From Bradyrhizobium sp. WBAH42 (GTDB lineage: Bacteria > Pseudomonadota > Alphaproteobacteria > Rhizobiales > Xanthobacteraceae), in the NCBI RefSeq assembly GCF_024585265.1, contig NZ_CP036533.1:4721001-4785000 (forward strand): a DNA stretch of 64,000 bases. The letters run 5' to 3'. Position 1 is the first letter of the stretch. The number at the start of each line of letters is the position of its first letter. Below, in pieces: positions 26,782 through 36,652 of the stretch. A program made the translations under genes and the position numbers. The notes under the pieces were generated by a model. It worked only from the letters and a program-made list of their open reading frames with translations. It had not been told where the DNA came from and made no database searches.

Positions 26782-28971
26782 TCAGGATTGATGGCGTTCG
26801 TTCCGGCGCGTGAGACGACGCGGCGAGGATTCCTTGAGCGACTTTCCACGGCCAGACAGACTCGGATTCGTCATGAAGTAGTTGTGGACGTTGAAAGGCT
26901 CCTCGCCCTTCGCGGTCTTCATACGCGTTGAAGACCCATCCGGCAACAACTGCCAGCTCTGCTCATTGTCCTTCAGGTTCGCGACCATGATCTGTTCGAG
27001 AACCTGCTGATGCACCGTCGGATTTTGCAGCGGACACAGCACCTCGACGCGGCGGTCGAGGTTTCGCGGCATCATGTCGGCAGAGGAGATATACACAGCC
27101 GCTTTCGCGCTCGGCAGGCCCTGGCCCATGCCGAAGCAGTAGATTCGGCCATGTTCCAGGAAGCGGCCGATGATCGACTTGACGCGGATGTTCTCCGACA
27201 GGCCGGGAATGCCGGGCCTGAGGCAGCAGATACCGCGCACCACGAGCTCGACCTGGACGCCGGCCTGGGACGCCTCGTAGAGCGCATCGATGATGTCGGG
27301 GTCGACCAGCGCATTCATCTTCATCCAGACCGCGCCCGGACGGCCGTGCCGCGCATGCGCGGTCTCGCCCTGGATGTGCTCGATGATGCGCTTGCGCAAG
27401 GTCAGCGGCGACACGGCCATCTTTTCCAGATCGCTCGGCGCGGCATAGCCGGTGATGAAATTGAACACGCGCGCGGCATCGCGGCCGATGGTCGGGTCCG
27501 AGGTGAAGTAGGAAAGGTCGGTGTAGATGCGCGCGGTGACCGGGTGATAGTTGCCGGTGCCGGTGTGGACGTAGGTCGTCAGGCTGCCGCCCTCGCGGCG
27601 CACCACCATCGAGAGCTTTGCGTGCGTCTTCAGTTCGAGGAAGCCGTAGACGACCTGCACGCCGGCGCGTTCGAGATCGCGCGCCCAGCGGATGTTGGCT
27701 TCCTCGTCGAACCGCGCTTTCAGCTCGATCAGTGCAGTGACGGATTTGCCGGCTTCGGCCGCTTCGGCGAGCGCGCGCACGATCGGTGAGTTGTTGGAGG
27801 TGCGGTAGAGGGTCTGCTTGATCGCGACGACATCGGGGTCGCGCGTGGCCTGCTGCAGGAACTGCACGACGACGTCGAACGACTCATAGGGATGATGGAC
27901 GATCAGGTCCTTCTGCCGGATCGCGGCAAAGATGTCGCCGCCATGCTCGCGCACGCGTTCGGGATGGCGCGGCACGTAAGGGGTGAATTCGAGGTCGGGG
28001 CGGTCGAGCCGGGTCAGCTGCGAGAGCTCGTTCATCGCCTGCACGCCGTCGACCAGGAACACCTCGTCGTCGGCGGCCGAGAGCGCGTGCTGCACGAAGC
28101 TGCGCAGCTCCTCCGGCATCTTGGCGTCGATCTCGAGCCGGATCACCGATCCGCGGCGGCGGCGCTTCAGCGCGGTCTCGAACAGGCGGACGAGGTCTTC
28201 GGCCTCTTCCTCGATTTCGAGCTCGGAGTCGCGAATGATCCGGAAGGCGCCATGGCCGTGCAGATTGTAGCCGGGGAACAGGCGATTGATGAATAGGGCA
28301 GTGGCCTGTTCCAGCGAGATCAGGCGCACCGTGCCCTCCGCCGGCAGGCGGATGAAGCGGTCGATCTTGCCGGGCATGCGGATCAGCGCGTTCATCTGCT
28401 TGCCGTCGGCGGCGCGCGTGAGGTGCAGCGCGATGGTGAAGCCGAGGCTCGGAATGAACGGGAAGGGGTGGGCCGGATCGATCGCCAGCGGCGTCAGCAG
28501 CGGGAACACGTTGTTGAGGAAGTAGTCCTCGATCCAGGTCCGTTCAGCCTTGGTGACGTCCTTGCCGTCGACCAGCACGATGCCGACATCGGCCAGCGTG
28601 CCGCGCAGGTCGCGCCAGATCGCCTGCTGGTCGGAGGCGAGCTGGGAGACGGTGCGGTTGATCAGCGCGAGCTGCTCGGACGGCGTCAGGCCGTCGGGGC
28701 TGCGTTCGGCAATGCCCTCGCGCACCTGGGCCTTGATGCCGGCAACGCGGACCATGAAGAACTCGTCGAGGTTATTCGCCGAAATCGACAGGAATCGCAC
28801 CCGCTCCAGCACGGGGTGGCTGGGGTTGACCGATTCCTCCAGGACGCGGCGGTTGAAATGCAGCCAGGACAGCTCGCGGTTGATGAACCGCTCGGGGCTG
28901 GACGCGATTGCCGGGAGGCCCTCGGTTTCCGGGGCTTTCTCTTTGGTTTCAAGAGCTTGCGCAGAGTCCAT
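26782..28971 (-). CDS. ppk1: Polyphosphate kinase 1
   Basis: Reversibly polymerises ATP gamma phosphate into polyphosphate. The start is placed at ATG 28971 ([10 protein letters not shown]), 729 residues; ATGs at 28986 and 29031 are in frame and no ribosome site clearly decides. Family features: [20 protein letters not shown] at the N-terminus, the phosphorylated-His segment [12 protein letters not shown], and [17 protein letters not shown]. Usual length is about 690-730 residues. Confidence 0.95.
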   Translation of the reverse strand: MDSAQALETKEKAPETEGLPAIASSPERFINRELSWLHFNRRVLEESVNPSHPVLERVRFLSISANNLDEFFMVRVAGIKAQVREGIAERSPDGLTPSEQLALINRTVSQLASDQQAIWRDLRGTLADVGIVLVDGKDVTKAERTWIEDYFLNNVFPLLTPLAIDPAHPFPFIPSLGFTIALHLTRAADGKQMNALIRMPGKIDRFIRLPAEGTVRLISLEQATALFINRLFPGYNLHGHGAFRIIRDSELEIEEEAEDLVRLFETALKRRRRGSVIRLEIDAKMPEELRSFVQHALSAADDEVFLVDGVQAMNELSQLTRLDRPDLEFTPYVPRHPERVREHGGDIFAAIRQKDLIVHHPYESFDVVVQFLQQATRDPDVVAIKQTLYRTSNNSPIVRALAEAAEAGKSVTALIELKARFDEEANIRWARDLERAGVQVVYGFLELKTHAKLSMVVRREGGSLTTYVHTGTGNYHPVTARIYTDLSYFTSDPTIGRDAARVFNFITGYAAPSDLEKMAVSPLTLRKRIIEHIQGETAHARHGRPGAVWMKMNALVDPDIIDALYEASQAGVQVELVVRGICCLRPGIPGLSENIRVKSIIGRFLEHGRIYCFGMGQGLPSAKAAVYISSADMMPRNLDRRVEVLCPLQNPTVHQQVLEQIMVANLKDNEQSWQLLPDGSSTRMKTAKGEEPFNVHNYFMTNPSLSGRGKSLKESSPRRLTRRNERHQS

Positions 28972-29115
28972 TAGAAGTCGGTCCATCCAGTTCACCCAAT
29001 TGCGACTTAAGCGCAAAATCGGCGGGAGCATGTGTTAGAGCGATGACGTTTCGATGACATTGATGTTCCGCCGCCGCCCCGCGTCAAGCCGGCTTCAGGG
29101 AGGCCTGCGAGCCGG

Positions 29116-29793
29116 TCAGGCGTCCCGGAGCAGCTCGGCGGCCAGTGCCCGGGTGACGGGACGGCCGAGCCGCAGGGCTTCGCTGTCGAGCAGCTCGATG
29201 GCCCGGCGGGCGGCGGCCGAGGACCGTTCCAGGCGGGTGGCGAGGTAGCCGACCACGCTCTCGTCCACATTGAGCTGGCGGTCGGCGCAGAACTTGACGA
29301 TGAGGCCGCGGAACAGCTGGTCGTCGGGCAGCAGCAGCGTGACCACCGGAACGGCCCGCAGGCGCGAGCGCAGGTCGCGAAGCTCGATCTGAAGCGCGGC
29401 CGGTGCCTCGCGCCCGGTGAAGAGGACGTAGGCGCCGTCCTCGCGGCCGAGATTCATCAGGTGAAACAGGGCGCGCTCGTCGAAGTCCCCAGCCTTGAGA
29501 TCCTCGACCACCAGCGCGCCGGTGGCGAGCGCGCCGGGCACGGCCGCCGCGGTCAGCGCATTGGCGGTGGTCGAACGGGCGCCAGCGTCCTCGGCCCAGA
29601 TCGCGGCGAGATGGCTCTTGCCGCTGCCCTCCGGGCCCGCCAGCCACATGATCCGGTTCGGCCATTCCGGCCAGCTGTCGATCAGGCCGAGACCGGCCGC
29701 GTTGGCGGGGCCTTCGAGGAAGTTGTCCCGGCTGAGGCTCTCCGCATGCGGAAGTGCAAACGCCAATTGTCGGGGATGAACGCGGCCTGCCAC
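29116..29793 (-). CDS. hdaA: DnaA-related regulator HdaA
   Basis: AAA+ protein related to the DnaA ATPase domain that, with the beta clamp, promotes hydrolysis of DnaA-ATP. 225 residues from GTG 29793. The N-terminal QLAFALPH matches a clamp-binding motif; Walker A is GPEGSGKSHLAA; the Walker B-like stretch is ALVVEDL. The C-terminal region lacks a DnaA box-binding domain. Its position beside pgsA and ppk is the common alphaproteobacterial arrangement and supports the call. Confidence 0.88.
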   Translation of the reverse strand: MAGRVHPRQLAFALPHAESLSRDNFLEGPANAAGLGLIDSWPEWPNRIMWLAGPEGSGKSHLAAIWAEDAGARSTTANALTAAAVPGALATGALVVEDLKAGDFDERALFHLMNLGREDGAYVLFTGREAPAALQIELRDLRSRLRAVPVVTLLLPDDQLFRGLIVKFCADRQLNVDESVVGYLATRLERSSAAARRAIELLDSEALRLGRPVTRALAAELLRDA

Positions 29794-29884
29794 GCTTGCT
29801 TTGCTCCATGCCGGCGCGCCGGCCGGTTCGAAGAGAATTCGATTTGATCGAGCGGAGATGGCCTTTACGAGGCCGCTTCCACTT

Positions 29885-30427
29885 TCATTTGGCCTCGATC
29901 GTGCTCATGTGCCGCAGCCACTCGACGAGATAGAGCGACACGGAGGAGAGCGTGAGGACCGTGACGAGACCCATCAGGATGATATCATAGGGCGCGGGCT
30001 TGAAGCCGAAGGCAAGCGCCGCCAGCACCAGGGCTGCGAACGCCACTTGCGCGACCGTGTTGAGCTTGGACACTTTCGACGGCTTCATCTCGACCGGCCG
30101 GTCGAACAGCCAGGACACGATCACGGCGGCGACGATCATGATGTCGCGCGAGACCACCAGGATCACGATCCAGCGCGGGATCGCGCCCCAGATGCCGAGC
30201 GCCATGTAGATCGAGACCAGCAGCGCCTTGTCGGCGAGCGGATCGAGCAGGGCGCCCAGCTCGCTCGTCATGTTGAAGCGCTTGGCCAAGAACCCGTCCA
30301 CGGCATCGCTGATGCCGGCGATGAGGAAGACGGCGAACGCGACCTCCATTTGGCTCGATACGATGGCCCAGACGATGATCGGGACCAGCATGATGCGGCC
30401 CAGGGTAATGATGTTTGGAATACTCAC
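29885..30427 (-). CDS. pgsA: CDP-diacylglycerol-glycerol-3-phosphate 3-phosphatidyltransferase
   Basis: Makes phosphatidylglycerol phosphate in the inner membrane. I start at GTG 30427 (VSIPNIITLGRI) behind GGGAA; the frame continues to 30529, but that part lacks family similarity. The CDP-alcohol phosphotransferase motif is visible as DGFLAKRFNMTSELGALLDP followed by LADK, with Lys where the consensus has the first Arg. Four to five membrane helices; 180 residues fits PgsA. Confidence 0.92.
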   Translation of the reverse strand: MSIPNIITLGRIMLVPIIVWAIVSSQMEVAFAVFLIAGISDAVDGFLAKRFNMTSELGALLDPLADKALLVSIYMALGIWGAIPRWIVILVVSRDIMIVAAVIVSWLFDRPVEMKPSKVSKLNTVAQVAFAALVLAALAFGFKPAPYDIILMGLVTVLTLSSVSLYLVEWLRHMSTIEAK

Positions 30428-30582
30428 GCAGCGCTTCCCGGCACCGGTTCTGACCTCAAATCCGGCCCGTTGCAGGCTGAACCGGTTGATATGTCTACAT
30501 AGTATAGCGGGGAGCGCCATGCGAGCCATTGCGCGTCCCCGGAATTCGACGTAACCAGCCGCAAACCCACTGGAAATCGGGC

Positions 30583-31656
30583 ATGACCGACCGCAAAAAC
30601 GGCCTCACTTACGCCGATTCAGGCGTCGATATCGACGCGGGCAACCGCCTGGTCGACCTGATCAAGCCGATGGTGCGCGCCACCGCACGGCCGGGCGCCG
30701 ATGCCGAGATCGGCGGCTTCGGCGGCCTGTTCGACCTCAAGGCGGCCGGCTTCAAGGATCCGGTCCTCGTGGCCGCGACCGACGGCGTCGGGACCAAGGT
30801 CAAGATCGCGATCGAGACCGGGCTGCATGGCGGCATCGGCATCGACCTCGTCGCCATGAGCGTCAACGACCTCGTGGTGCAGGGCGCCGAGCCGCTGTTT
30901 TTCCTGGACTATTTCGCCTGCGGCAAGCTCGACCCCGAGGCCACTGCGGCGATCGTCGCAGGCGTTGCAGAAGGATGCCGCGAATCCGGCTGCGCGCTGA
31001 TCGGCGGGGAAACCGCCGAGATGCCCGGCCTCTACAAGGACGGCGACTACGACCTCGGCGGCTTTGCCGTCGGCGCCGCCGAGCGCGGTACGTTGTTGCC
31101 GCGAAAGGACATCGCCGCGGGCGATGCCGTGATCGGTCTCGCTTCGTCCGGCGTGCATTCCAACGGCTTCTCGCTGGTCCGCAAGATCGTCGAGCAGTCG
31201 GGCCTCAGCTTCGAGGCGCAGGCGCCGTTCGCGCCGGTGATGACGCTCGGCGGCGCGCTGCTGACGCCGACCAGGCTGTACGTCAAATCCTGCCTGCGCG
31301 TTATCCGGGAGACCGGCGCGGTGAAGGGGCTCGCCCACATCACCGGCGGCGGCTTCACCGACAACATCCCGCGCGTGCTGCCCAAGCACCTCGGCGTCGG
31401 CATCGATCTGGCACGCCTGCCGGTGCTGCCGGTGTTCAAATGGCTGGCCGCGCAGGCCGGCATAGCCGAGCTGGAAATGCTGCGCACCTTCAATTGCGGC
31501 ATCGGCATGATCGCGATCGTCGAGCCCGACAAGGTCGACAAGGTGATCGAGGTCTTCACCGACGCCGGCGAGACCGTGGCGCAGCTCGGCACCGTGATTC
31601 CGGCCGAGGGCGAGCACCGCGTCGTCTATAACGGCCATCTCGACATGGCGCTGTGA
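30583..31656 (+). CDS. purM: Phosphoribosylformylglycinamidine cyclo-ligase
   Basis: Fifth step of purine synthesis: ATP-dependent ring closure of FGAM to AIR. 357 residues from ATG 30583. Conserved parts are [17 protein letters not shown], the FGGLFDL segment, [10 protein letters not shown] and [12 protein letters not shown], then [16 protein letters not shown]. The stop (TGA 31654-31656) shares a base with the purN ATG. No purine riboswitch was recognised upstream. Confidence 0.97.
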   Translation: MTDRKNGLTYADSGVDIDAGNRLVDLIKPMVRATARPGADAEIGGFGGLFDLKAAGFKDPVLVAATDGVGTKVKIAIETGLHGGIGIDLVAMSVNDLVVQGAEPLFFLDYFACGKLDPEATAAIVAGVAEGCRESGCALIGGETAEMPGLYKDGDYDLGGFAVGAAERGTLLPRKDIAAGDAVIGLASSGVHSNGFSLVRKIVEQSGLSFEAQAPFAPVMTLGGALLTPTRLYVKSCLRVIRETGAVKGLAHITGGGFTDNIPRVLPKHLGVGIDLARLPVLPVFKWLAAQAGIAELEMLRTFNCGIGMIAIVEPDKVDKVIEVFTDAGETVAQLGTVIPAEGEHRVVYNGHLDMAL

Positions 31657-32309
31657 TGAAGCGCCGCGTCGCCATCCTGATTTCCGGGCGCGGCTCCAAC
31701 ATGGCCGCCTTGATCAGGGCAGCCGCTGCCGCCGATTTTCCGGCGGAGATATCGCTCGTCATCTCCAACAAGGCCGATGCGCTCGGCCTCGAACGTGCCC
31801 GGGCGGGCGGCGTGACCACGGAGGTGATCGAGAGCAAGCCGTTCGGCAAGGACCGCGCCGGCTTCGAGAAGGTGCTGCAGGCCGCGCTCGACAAGCACGG
31901 CATCGAGCTGATTTGTCTGGGCGGCTTCATGCGCCTGTTCACGGCCGAGTTCACAAAAGCCTGGTATGGGCGGATGCTCAACATCCATCCGTCGCTGCTG
32001 CCGTCGTTCGCCGGCCTCGACCCGCACGGCCAGGCCCTGCGCGCGGGCGTCAAGCTGTCCGGCGCGACGGTGCACTTCGTCATCCCCGAGACCGATGCCG
32101 GCCCGATCGTGATGCAGGGCGCGGTTCCCGTCAGCGACCACGACACTGCGGAAACGCTGTCCGAACGCATCCTCGAGGTCGAGCACCGCATCTATCCCGA
32201 GGCGCTGCGGCTGCTCGCGACCGGCAAGGTCCGGATCGAGGGCGATGTCTGCAAGACGGCGGGAAGCGCGGCGTCGGAGAATTTCTTGGTTGCGCCGGTG
32301 GTGCGCTGA
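31656..32309 (+). CDS. purN: Phosphoribosylglycinamide formyltransferase
   Basis: Third step of purine synthesis: transfers the formyl group from 10-formyl-THF to GAR. 217 residues from ATG 31656 (GTG 31653 one codon earlier is possible). N-terminal VAILISGRGSNMAALI, the catalytic-region NIHPSLLPSFAGLDPH and the conserved GATVHFVIPETDAGPIV with the active-site Asp are present. Translationally coupled to purM. Confidence 0.96.
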   Translation: MKRRVAILISGRGSNMAALIRAAAAADFPAEISLVISNKADALGLERARAGGVTTEVIESKPFGKDRAGFEKVLQAALDKHGIELICLGGFMRLFTAEFTKAWYGRMLNIHPSLLPSFAGLDPHGQALRAGVKLSGATVHFVIPETDAGPIVMQGAVPVSDHDTAETLSERILEVEHRIYPEALRLLATGKVRIEGDVCKTAGSAASENFLVAPVVR

Positions 32310-32324
32310 AGAGCCGCCCCGTCC

Positions 32325-32411
32325 CGTCATTGCGAGGAGCTCTTGCGACGAAGCAATCCAGAATCGCTCCGCGGAAAGATTCTGGATTGCTTCGCTTCGC
32401 TCGCAATGACG
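32325..32411. repeat. Dispersed palindromic element, family A copy 1
   Basis: Starts CGTCATTGCGAGGAGC and ends GCAATGACG; inner arms AGCAATCCAGAAT / ATTCTGGATTGCT are perfect reverse complements. 87 bases immediately after purN. A close copy is at 39010-39094 and a half copy at 51392-51437. Confidence 0.85.
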
Positions 32412-32475
32412 GAATATGTGGCGCGTGCGAGCCGAACCATGAACCTACGCGCAACGGGCGAGCCCCAAACAAGAT

Positions 32476-32494
32476 CCCCCGGCAGAGCCGGGGG
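32476..32494 (-). terminator. Probable terminator of the cold-shock gene
   Basis: CCCCCGGC-AGA-GCCGGGGG, perfect 8-bp stem with a 3-base loop, 34 bases past the csp stop. On the minus strand it is followed by ATCTTGTTT, a weak T-rich tail. Confidence 0.55.
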
Positions 32495-32528
32495 CAACGT
32501 CATGATCGCTCGCTTGCCGCGAGAGACA

Positions 32529-32735
32529 TCAGGAAACCTTGAGGTTCTCCGCGGACGACTTGCCGCGGTTCTCCACGAGGTCGAATTCAACCACCTGGTT
32601 CTCGTTGAGGGTGGAGAGTCCGGCACGCTCGACCGCGGAGATGTGGACGAACACGTCCTTGTCGCCGCCGTTCGGCTTGATGAACCCATAGCCCTTGGTC
32701 GGGTTGAACCATTTGACGGTGCCCTTTTGCGGCAT
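32529..32735 (-). CDS. cspA: Cold-shock domain protein (CspA family)
   Basis: 68-residue single-stranded nucleic-acid-binding protein. RNP1 (KGYGFIKP) and RNP2 (VFVHISAV) are intact on a five-strand barrel. Family members melt RNA structure; whether this paralogue is cold-inducible is not visible. A GGAG lies just upstream of the ATG (GAGGAGACG). Confidence 0.95.
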   Translation of the reverse strand: MPQKGTVKWFNPTKGYGFIKPNGGDKDVFVHISAVERAGLSTLNENQVVEFDLVENRGKSSAENLKVS

Positions 32736-33108
32736 CGCTCGTCTCCTCCACTAGATATAAAAAAAGACGCGGCCGCTTTTCGCGTGCCACGCCACAAACG
32801 GTCTTCCGGAAGTCTGTTCGAGTCTTGAGGCGCAATGTCGCGAAACGCACAGCCAAGCGGCCAATTCCGATTGTGACCGATATTGCAACATGAAAATCGC
32901 CGCCTAGCAAGCCACGCGGGGATTTCAAGACCAGGCCAGCTGCCTTCAAGCGCAATTTGCGACCTGTGGCAGCAGAACCACAATCAGTGCAATAGCCTTG
33001 GCCGTCATGCGCCGACCGGTTGACCCCTCGTGGCAGTTCGGCACAAATCACCGCTAGCGCCGCAGACCGTGTTGCATTTTTGCGCGCCGCCACTTCGCTA
33101 CGGGATTC
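32736..33108. other. Divergent intergenic region between cspA and the autotransporter gene
   Basis: 373 bases with no convincing gene. Because the two genes diverge, both promoters must lie here. Long 5' untranslated leaders are usual for csp genes and the AT-rich tract next to the start (TAGATATAAAAAAAGACG) may belong to such a leader; this is inference. No strong hairpin or repeat recognised. Confidence 0.45.
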
Positions 33109-34272
33109 ATGGTCATGCGCTGCGCCGCGCAGCTCTCCGGGACACGGCAGACGATCGGGCTGGACCGCGTCCGCCGGATCGCCGCTGCGCTTGCGATGGC
33201 GTTTGCGCTGGTCGTGACGATGGCGGCCGTTAGCCCGAGCTTTGCGCAAAGCCCGACGCCGACACCCACCCCGACGCCCACGCCGTCGCCGACGCCGATT
33301 CCGTCGCCGACCTCGACCAATCAGGATCAGTCAGCCGGCAACAGCGCGCTCAATCTCGGCTCGGGCTTCCTGGAACGGCTCGGCAACCAGGCATCCGGCG
33401 GCGTCAACCGGGCGTTCCGCACCAATCCGGGCGGCGGCGGTGCCTCGGCGGGCACGGAAGATCCCCGCTACCGCACCTGGTTCGAGGGCTACGGCCTCTC
33501 GGTCCGGACCGATGCGCAAGGCGATTTCGTCGGCGACAAGCGCAAGACCTTTGGCGGCGTCGCCGGTTTCGGCGCGCGGCTCGCACCCGGCGTCAACATC
33601 GGATTCTCGGTCGACCACAGCCACACCGACATCGACGTGCCGCTGGCTCTGCAATCCGCAACGCTCGACCTGACCCAGCTCGGCTTCAGCGGCTCGGTCG
33701 ACAGGGGCCCGTGGACCTGGGCCTTTGCGGTGGTGCACGGCTTCGGCAAGGTCCATTCCAGCCGCGACACCGGCCTTGGCCTTGCGACCGCGGGCTATCG
33801 CGCCGCCGTCGACGGCGCGCTGACCGAGATCAGCTATTACTGGACCAAGGACCAGATGCGCATCGTGCCGAAGGGCGCGCTGGAATATGTGCGCGCCACC
33901 AGCGCCGCGTTCAGTGAGTCCGGCGGGCTCGATCCGCTCAGCGTCGGCGCGACGGCGCTCTCGCGCGCGCGCATCATGATCGGGGCGGAGATCGGCCGCC
34001 ACTTCATTATCGACCAGAAGATCCTGGACCTCTCGGCCTACGGCAAGTTCGTCGACAATTTCCACCAGGACCTGGGATCCATCCAGGTCAGCCTGGGCGC
34101 CCAGAACATCATCGTTCCCGGCATCGGCGAGAGCCGTTACGGCGCGGATGCCGGTGCCTCGGCTTCGCTCAGCCTGACCAACGTGGCTCGGCTCTACGTC
34201 AATTACGACGGCAAGTTCCGCAACGAGCTCACCTCGCACCAGGGCACAATCGGCTTCGAATACAAATGGTGA
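33109..34272 (+). CDS. Autotransporter-type beta-barrel outer-membrane protein
   Basis: 387 residues. A long signal peptide (IAAALAMAFALVVTMAAVSP, cleavage near SFA-Q, residue 47) is followed by a repetitive Pro-Thr spacer (TPTPTPTPTPSPTP), about 40 residues of Gly/Asn-rich linker and then a barrel domain from about residue 95 to the end, with alternating strands and a terminal Trp (FEYKW). No sizeable passenger is present, so it is a barrel with only a linker. ATG 33115 is an alternative start. Confidence 0.82.
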   Translation: MVMRCAAQLSGTRQTIGLDRVRRIAAALAMAFALVVTMAAVSPSFAQSPTPTPTPTPTPSPTPIPSPTSTNQDQSAGNSALNLGSGFLERLGNQASGGVNRAFRTNPGGGGASAGTEDPRYRTWFEGYGLSVRTDAQGDFVGDKRKTFGGVAGFGARLAPGVNIGFSVDHSHTDIDVPLALQSATLDLTQLGFSGSVDRGPWTWAFAVVHGFGKVHSSRDTGLGLATAGYRAAVDGALTEISYYWTKDQMRIVPKGALEYVRATSAAFSESGGLDPLSVGATALSRARIMIGAEIGRHFIIDQKILDLSAYGKFVDNFHQDLGSIQVSLGAQNIIVPGIGESRYGADAGASASLSLTNVARLYVNYDGKFRNELTSHQGTIGFEYKW

Positions 34273-34290
34273 GCTGACGCTCGCCTGCGT

Positions 34291-35301
34291 TCAGGTCGGC
34301 GCCGTCGCCACATATCCGGTCAAGCCAAAGCCCTCGCGCGCCGCCGTCATCATCGGCACCAGCGCGTTCGGATGGATGAACTCGTCGCGGAAGCAGGGAT
34401 AGGTCCTGGGATCGAAGATCTTCTTCAGCCAGTCGACCACGATCTTGTGGCGCTCGGAGGTGCGAAACTCCTTGTGATAGGTGAGCCAGAGATCGGCGTG
34501 GTGGCTGACGCCGAGGTCGACGGCAACGAGCGGCGCGCCGAGCGCAGTCGACACCGTCGGCAGGAAGCCGATGCCGGCGCCGCGCTCCACCGCATAGAGC
34601 ACGCCCACCGACGAATTGGTCTTGATCCCGACGATGCCCTCGAGCGACTTCAGCCCGAGCACGCGGGCATAGGCGCCGTCGTCGACCTGCGGCGCGCTCT
34701 GCTTGATGATGCGGTGGTTGTTCAATTCGGCGAGCGTTGCCGGCACGCCGTAGAGGCTTTCATATTCCTTGGAGACGAAGGGATAGATATGAAGGCGGCC
34801 GAGCCTGGCGACGATCAGATCCGGATTGGTCGGCGGCTCGAGCTGGATTGCGATGTCGGATTCGAGCCGCGCGACGTCGGCCTGCTCCATTGCGCAGCGC
34901 AGATCGACGGTGATCTTGCGGTAGGTCTTCTGGAAATCGATCAGCCGCGGCAGGATCCAGAAATTGCCGGGGCCTTCCGTCACGGCGACGCGCACGGTGC
35001 CCGAGGTGTCGTTCGATGTCCGGGCGGCGCGTCGGAAGACGTTGAAGGCGTGACGCTCCATATGCGTGACGTCGGCGATCATCGCGTTGCCTTCATCGCT
35101 GAGCGTAAGCCCGCTCTGGTCGCGCAGGAACAGCTTGCAGCCGATGCTCTCCTCGAGCCGGTCGACGCGGCGCATCAGCGTTGTGGAGGTGAGGCCGAGC
35201 TCTTCGGCGGCATTCCGAAAACTTTTATATTTTGCGCACGCTAAAAACAGCTTCAAATCATCCCAGGACGTGCCCAGGGCTTCTTCACGGTGCTGCATCA
35301 T
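34291..35301 (-). CDS. LysR-family transcriptional regulator (acyltransferase cluster)
   Basis: 336 residues from ATG 35301, preceded by GGGG; the frame extends to 35346 and the longer starts are less likely. The helix-turn-helix is WDDLKLFLACAKYKSFRNAA then ELGLTSTTLMRRVDRLEE, followed by a periplasmic-binding-type effector domain. It is divergent from the GNAT-like gene at 35403 with about 100 bases between, the usual layout for control of the neighbour. Effector unknown. Confidence 0.9.
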   Translation of the reverse strand: MMQHREEALGTSWDDLKLFLACAKYKSFRNAAEELGLTSTTLMRRVDRLEESIGCKLFLRDQSGLTLSDEGNAMIADVTHMERHAFNVFRRAARTSNDTSGTVRVAVTEGPGNFWILPRLIDFQKTYRKITVDLRCAMEQADVARLESDIAIQLEPPTNPDLIVARLGRLHIYPFVSKEYESLYGVPATLAELNNHRIIKQSAPQVDDGAYARVLGLKSLEGIVGIKTNSSVGVLYAVERGAGIGFLPTVSTALGAPLVAVDLGVSHHADLWLTYHKEFRTSERHKIVVDWLKKIFDPRTYPCFRDEFIHPNALVPMMTAAREGFGLTGYVATAPT

Positions 35302-35402
35302 CGCAGCACCCCGGTGCAATAACTGCTGCATACTCCTGATCCCCAACCGCTAAGCTCGTCGTCATAGCGGGGCATGAAAGCCTTGAACGATAGAGGCGTG
35401 AT

Positions 35403-36020
35403 ATGAGTATGGAAAGGGGCTCGTTTGCCGCAAGACACGATTTCGATGCCCTGCCTCTGAGCCCGGACATCGACGTCCGCTGTGCGCAATTTTCCGAAAT
35501 TGGGGCGCTTTCGGAGATGGCGCACCGGCTGGTGCCGGGCGTGCAGATCGGGACGGCGGAGCTTGCCAAATATTACCTTTTCGATCCCCAGAGCATCCTG
35601 ACATTCAGCCGCAAAGGCAAGCTCGTCGGCGGCATGGCGTTCCTGTTCCTCAATGATCGCGGACACGACGCGCTGCTGCTCGACGAGATTTGCCTCGCTG
35701 CGCCGGAGACGCGCTATCTCGCAGCGGCGGACGACGACGTCGCCGCCATCTACATCTGGGCGATCGCGGCGACGGGCCGCGGCATCGCCGGTCTCGGCAA
35801 GGCCGCGGCGCATCTGCGGCAGATAAGGTTTCGCAGTGCGGACTGCTATGCGCAGCCGTCAACGGTGGCTGGACGCGACATCATGAAGGCGACAGGCTTT
35901 GCACCTGTTCCGAGCTTTCAACCCGACCTTTGGTGCTACGAGCGGCCCTGGCATCGACGGCCGCTGCGCATGCCGGGTGCGATCATCCAATCAAGGAGCT
36001 TTGCAGATGCACGGTACTAG
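35403..36020 (+). CDS. GNAT-fold acyltransferase-like protein
   Basis: 205 residues, no named family. Secondary-structure order suggests the GNAT fold: LTFSRKGKLVGGMAFLFL (beta 2-4), then the acyl-CoA loop-like ATGRGIAGLGKAA and a late IMKATGFAPVP as in the C-terminal half of acetyltransferases. First gene of a run with a second acyltransferase (14-base overlap) and an isochorismatase-fold protein, opposite a LysR gene. Donor and acceptor are unknown. Confidence 0.68.
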   Translation: MSMERGSFAARHDFDALPLSPDIDVRCAQFSEIGALSEMAHRLVPGVQIGTAELAKYYLFDPQSILTFSRKGKLVGGMAFLFLNDRGHDALLLDEICLAAPETRYLAAADDDVAAIYIWAIAATGRGIAGLGKAAAHLRQIRFRSADCYAQPSTVAGRDIMKATGFAPVPSFQPDLWCYERPWHRRPLRMPGAIIQSRSFADARY

Positions 36021-36627
36021 GATTCCTGTCGCCACGCCCTGTTCCCGCGCCATCACCATCCGCCTCGCGCGCGACCCAAGCGATCTCATGCTGGTGACCG
36101 CCATCCGCTCGGCGGTCTATCTCGCCGAGCAGGATTGTCCGTTCGAGGAGGAGTTCGACGGCAACGACATGGTCGCCGCGCATTTCATCGGCTTCGTCGG
36201 CAACGAGCCTGCGGGCTGCCTGCGGGTGCGCTTCTTCGGCGATTTCGCCAAGGTGGAGCGGCTTGCGGTGCGTCACCAATATCGGCGCTCCCGCGTCTCC
36301 TTCAAGCTGGTGCAGGCCAGCGTCGATTATGTGAAGCGCAAGGGCTTTCGCAAGATCTACGGCCAGGCGCAGGACCGGCTGGTCGATTTCTGGGCCCATT
36401 TCGGCGCCAAGCCGCTCGGTCACAACCGCAAGATCACCTTCTCGGATTTCTCCTACACGGAGATGCTGCTGGAGGTCGAGCCGGGCCCGGACGCCATCAC
36501 GCTCGACAGCGATCCCTATGTGATCATCCGTCCCGAGGGCGATTGGGACCGGCCTGGCGTGCTCGATGCGTCGGCCGGGCGGGCAGTGACCTCACCGCTG
36601 CGGGACCTCGCTCTCGCCGACCGCTGA
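36007..36627 (+). CDS. GNAT-family N-acyltransferase
   Basis: 206 residues from ATG 36007, preceded by AAGGAG, which fixes the start inside the previous gene's end. The GNAT core is clear: AHFIGFVGNEPAGCLRVRFF, then KVERLAVRHQYRRSRVSFKL (acyl-CoA pyrophosphate loop) and RKIYGQAQDRLVDFWAHFGAKP. Acceptor unknown. Overlap with the upstream GNAT-like gene suggests they work together. Confidence 0.85.
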   Translation: MHGTRIPVATPCSRAITIRLARDPSDLMLVTAIRSAVYLAEQDCPFEEEFDGNDMVAAHFIGFVGNEPAGCLRVRFFGDFAKVERLAVRHQYRRSRVSFKLVQASVDYVKRKGFRKIYGQAQDRLVDFWAHFGAKPLGHNRKITFSDFSYTEMLLEVEPGPDAITLDSDPYVIIRPEGDWDRPGVLDASAGRAVTSPLRDLALADR

Positions 36628-36652
36628 AATAGGTGCAGCTGCGCGCAACACG

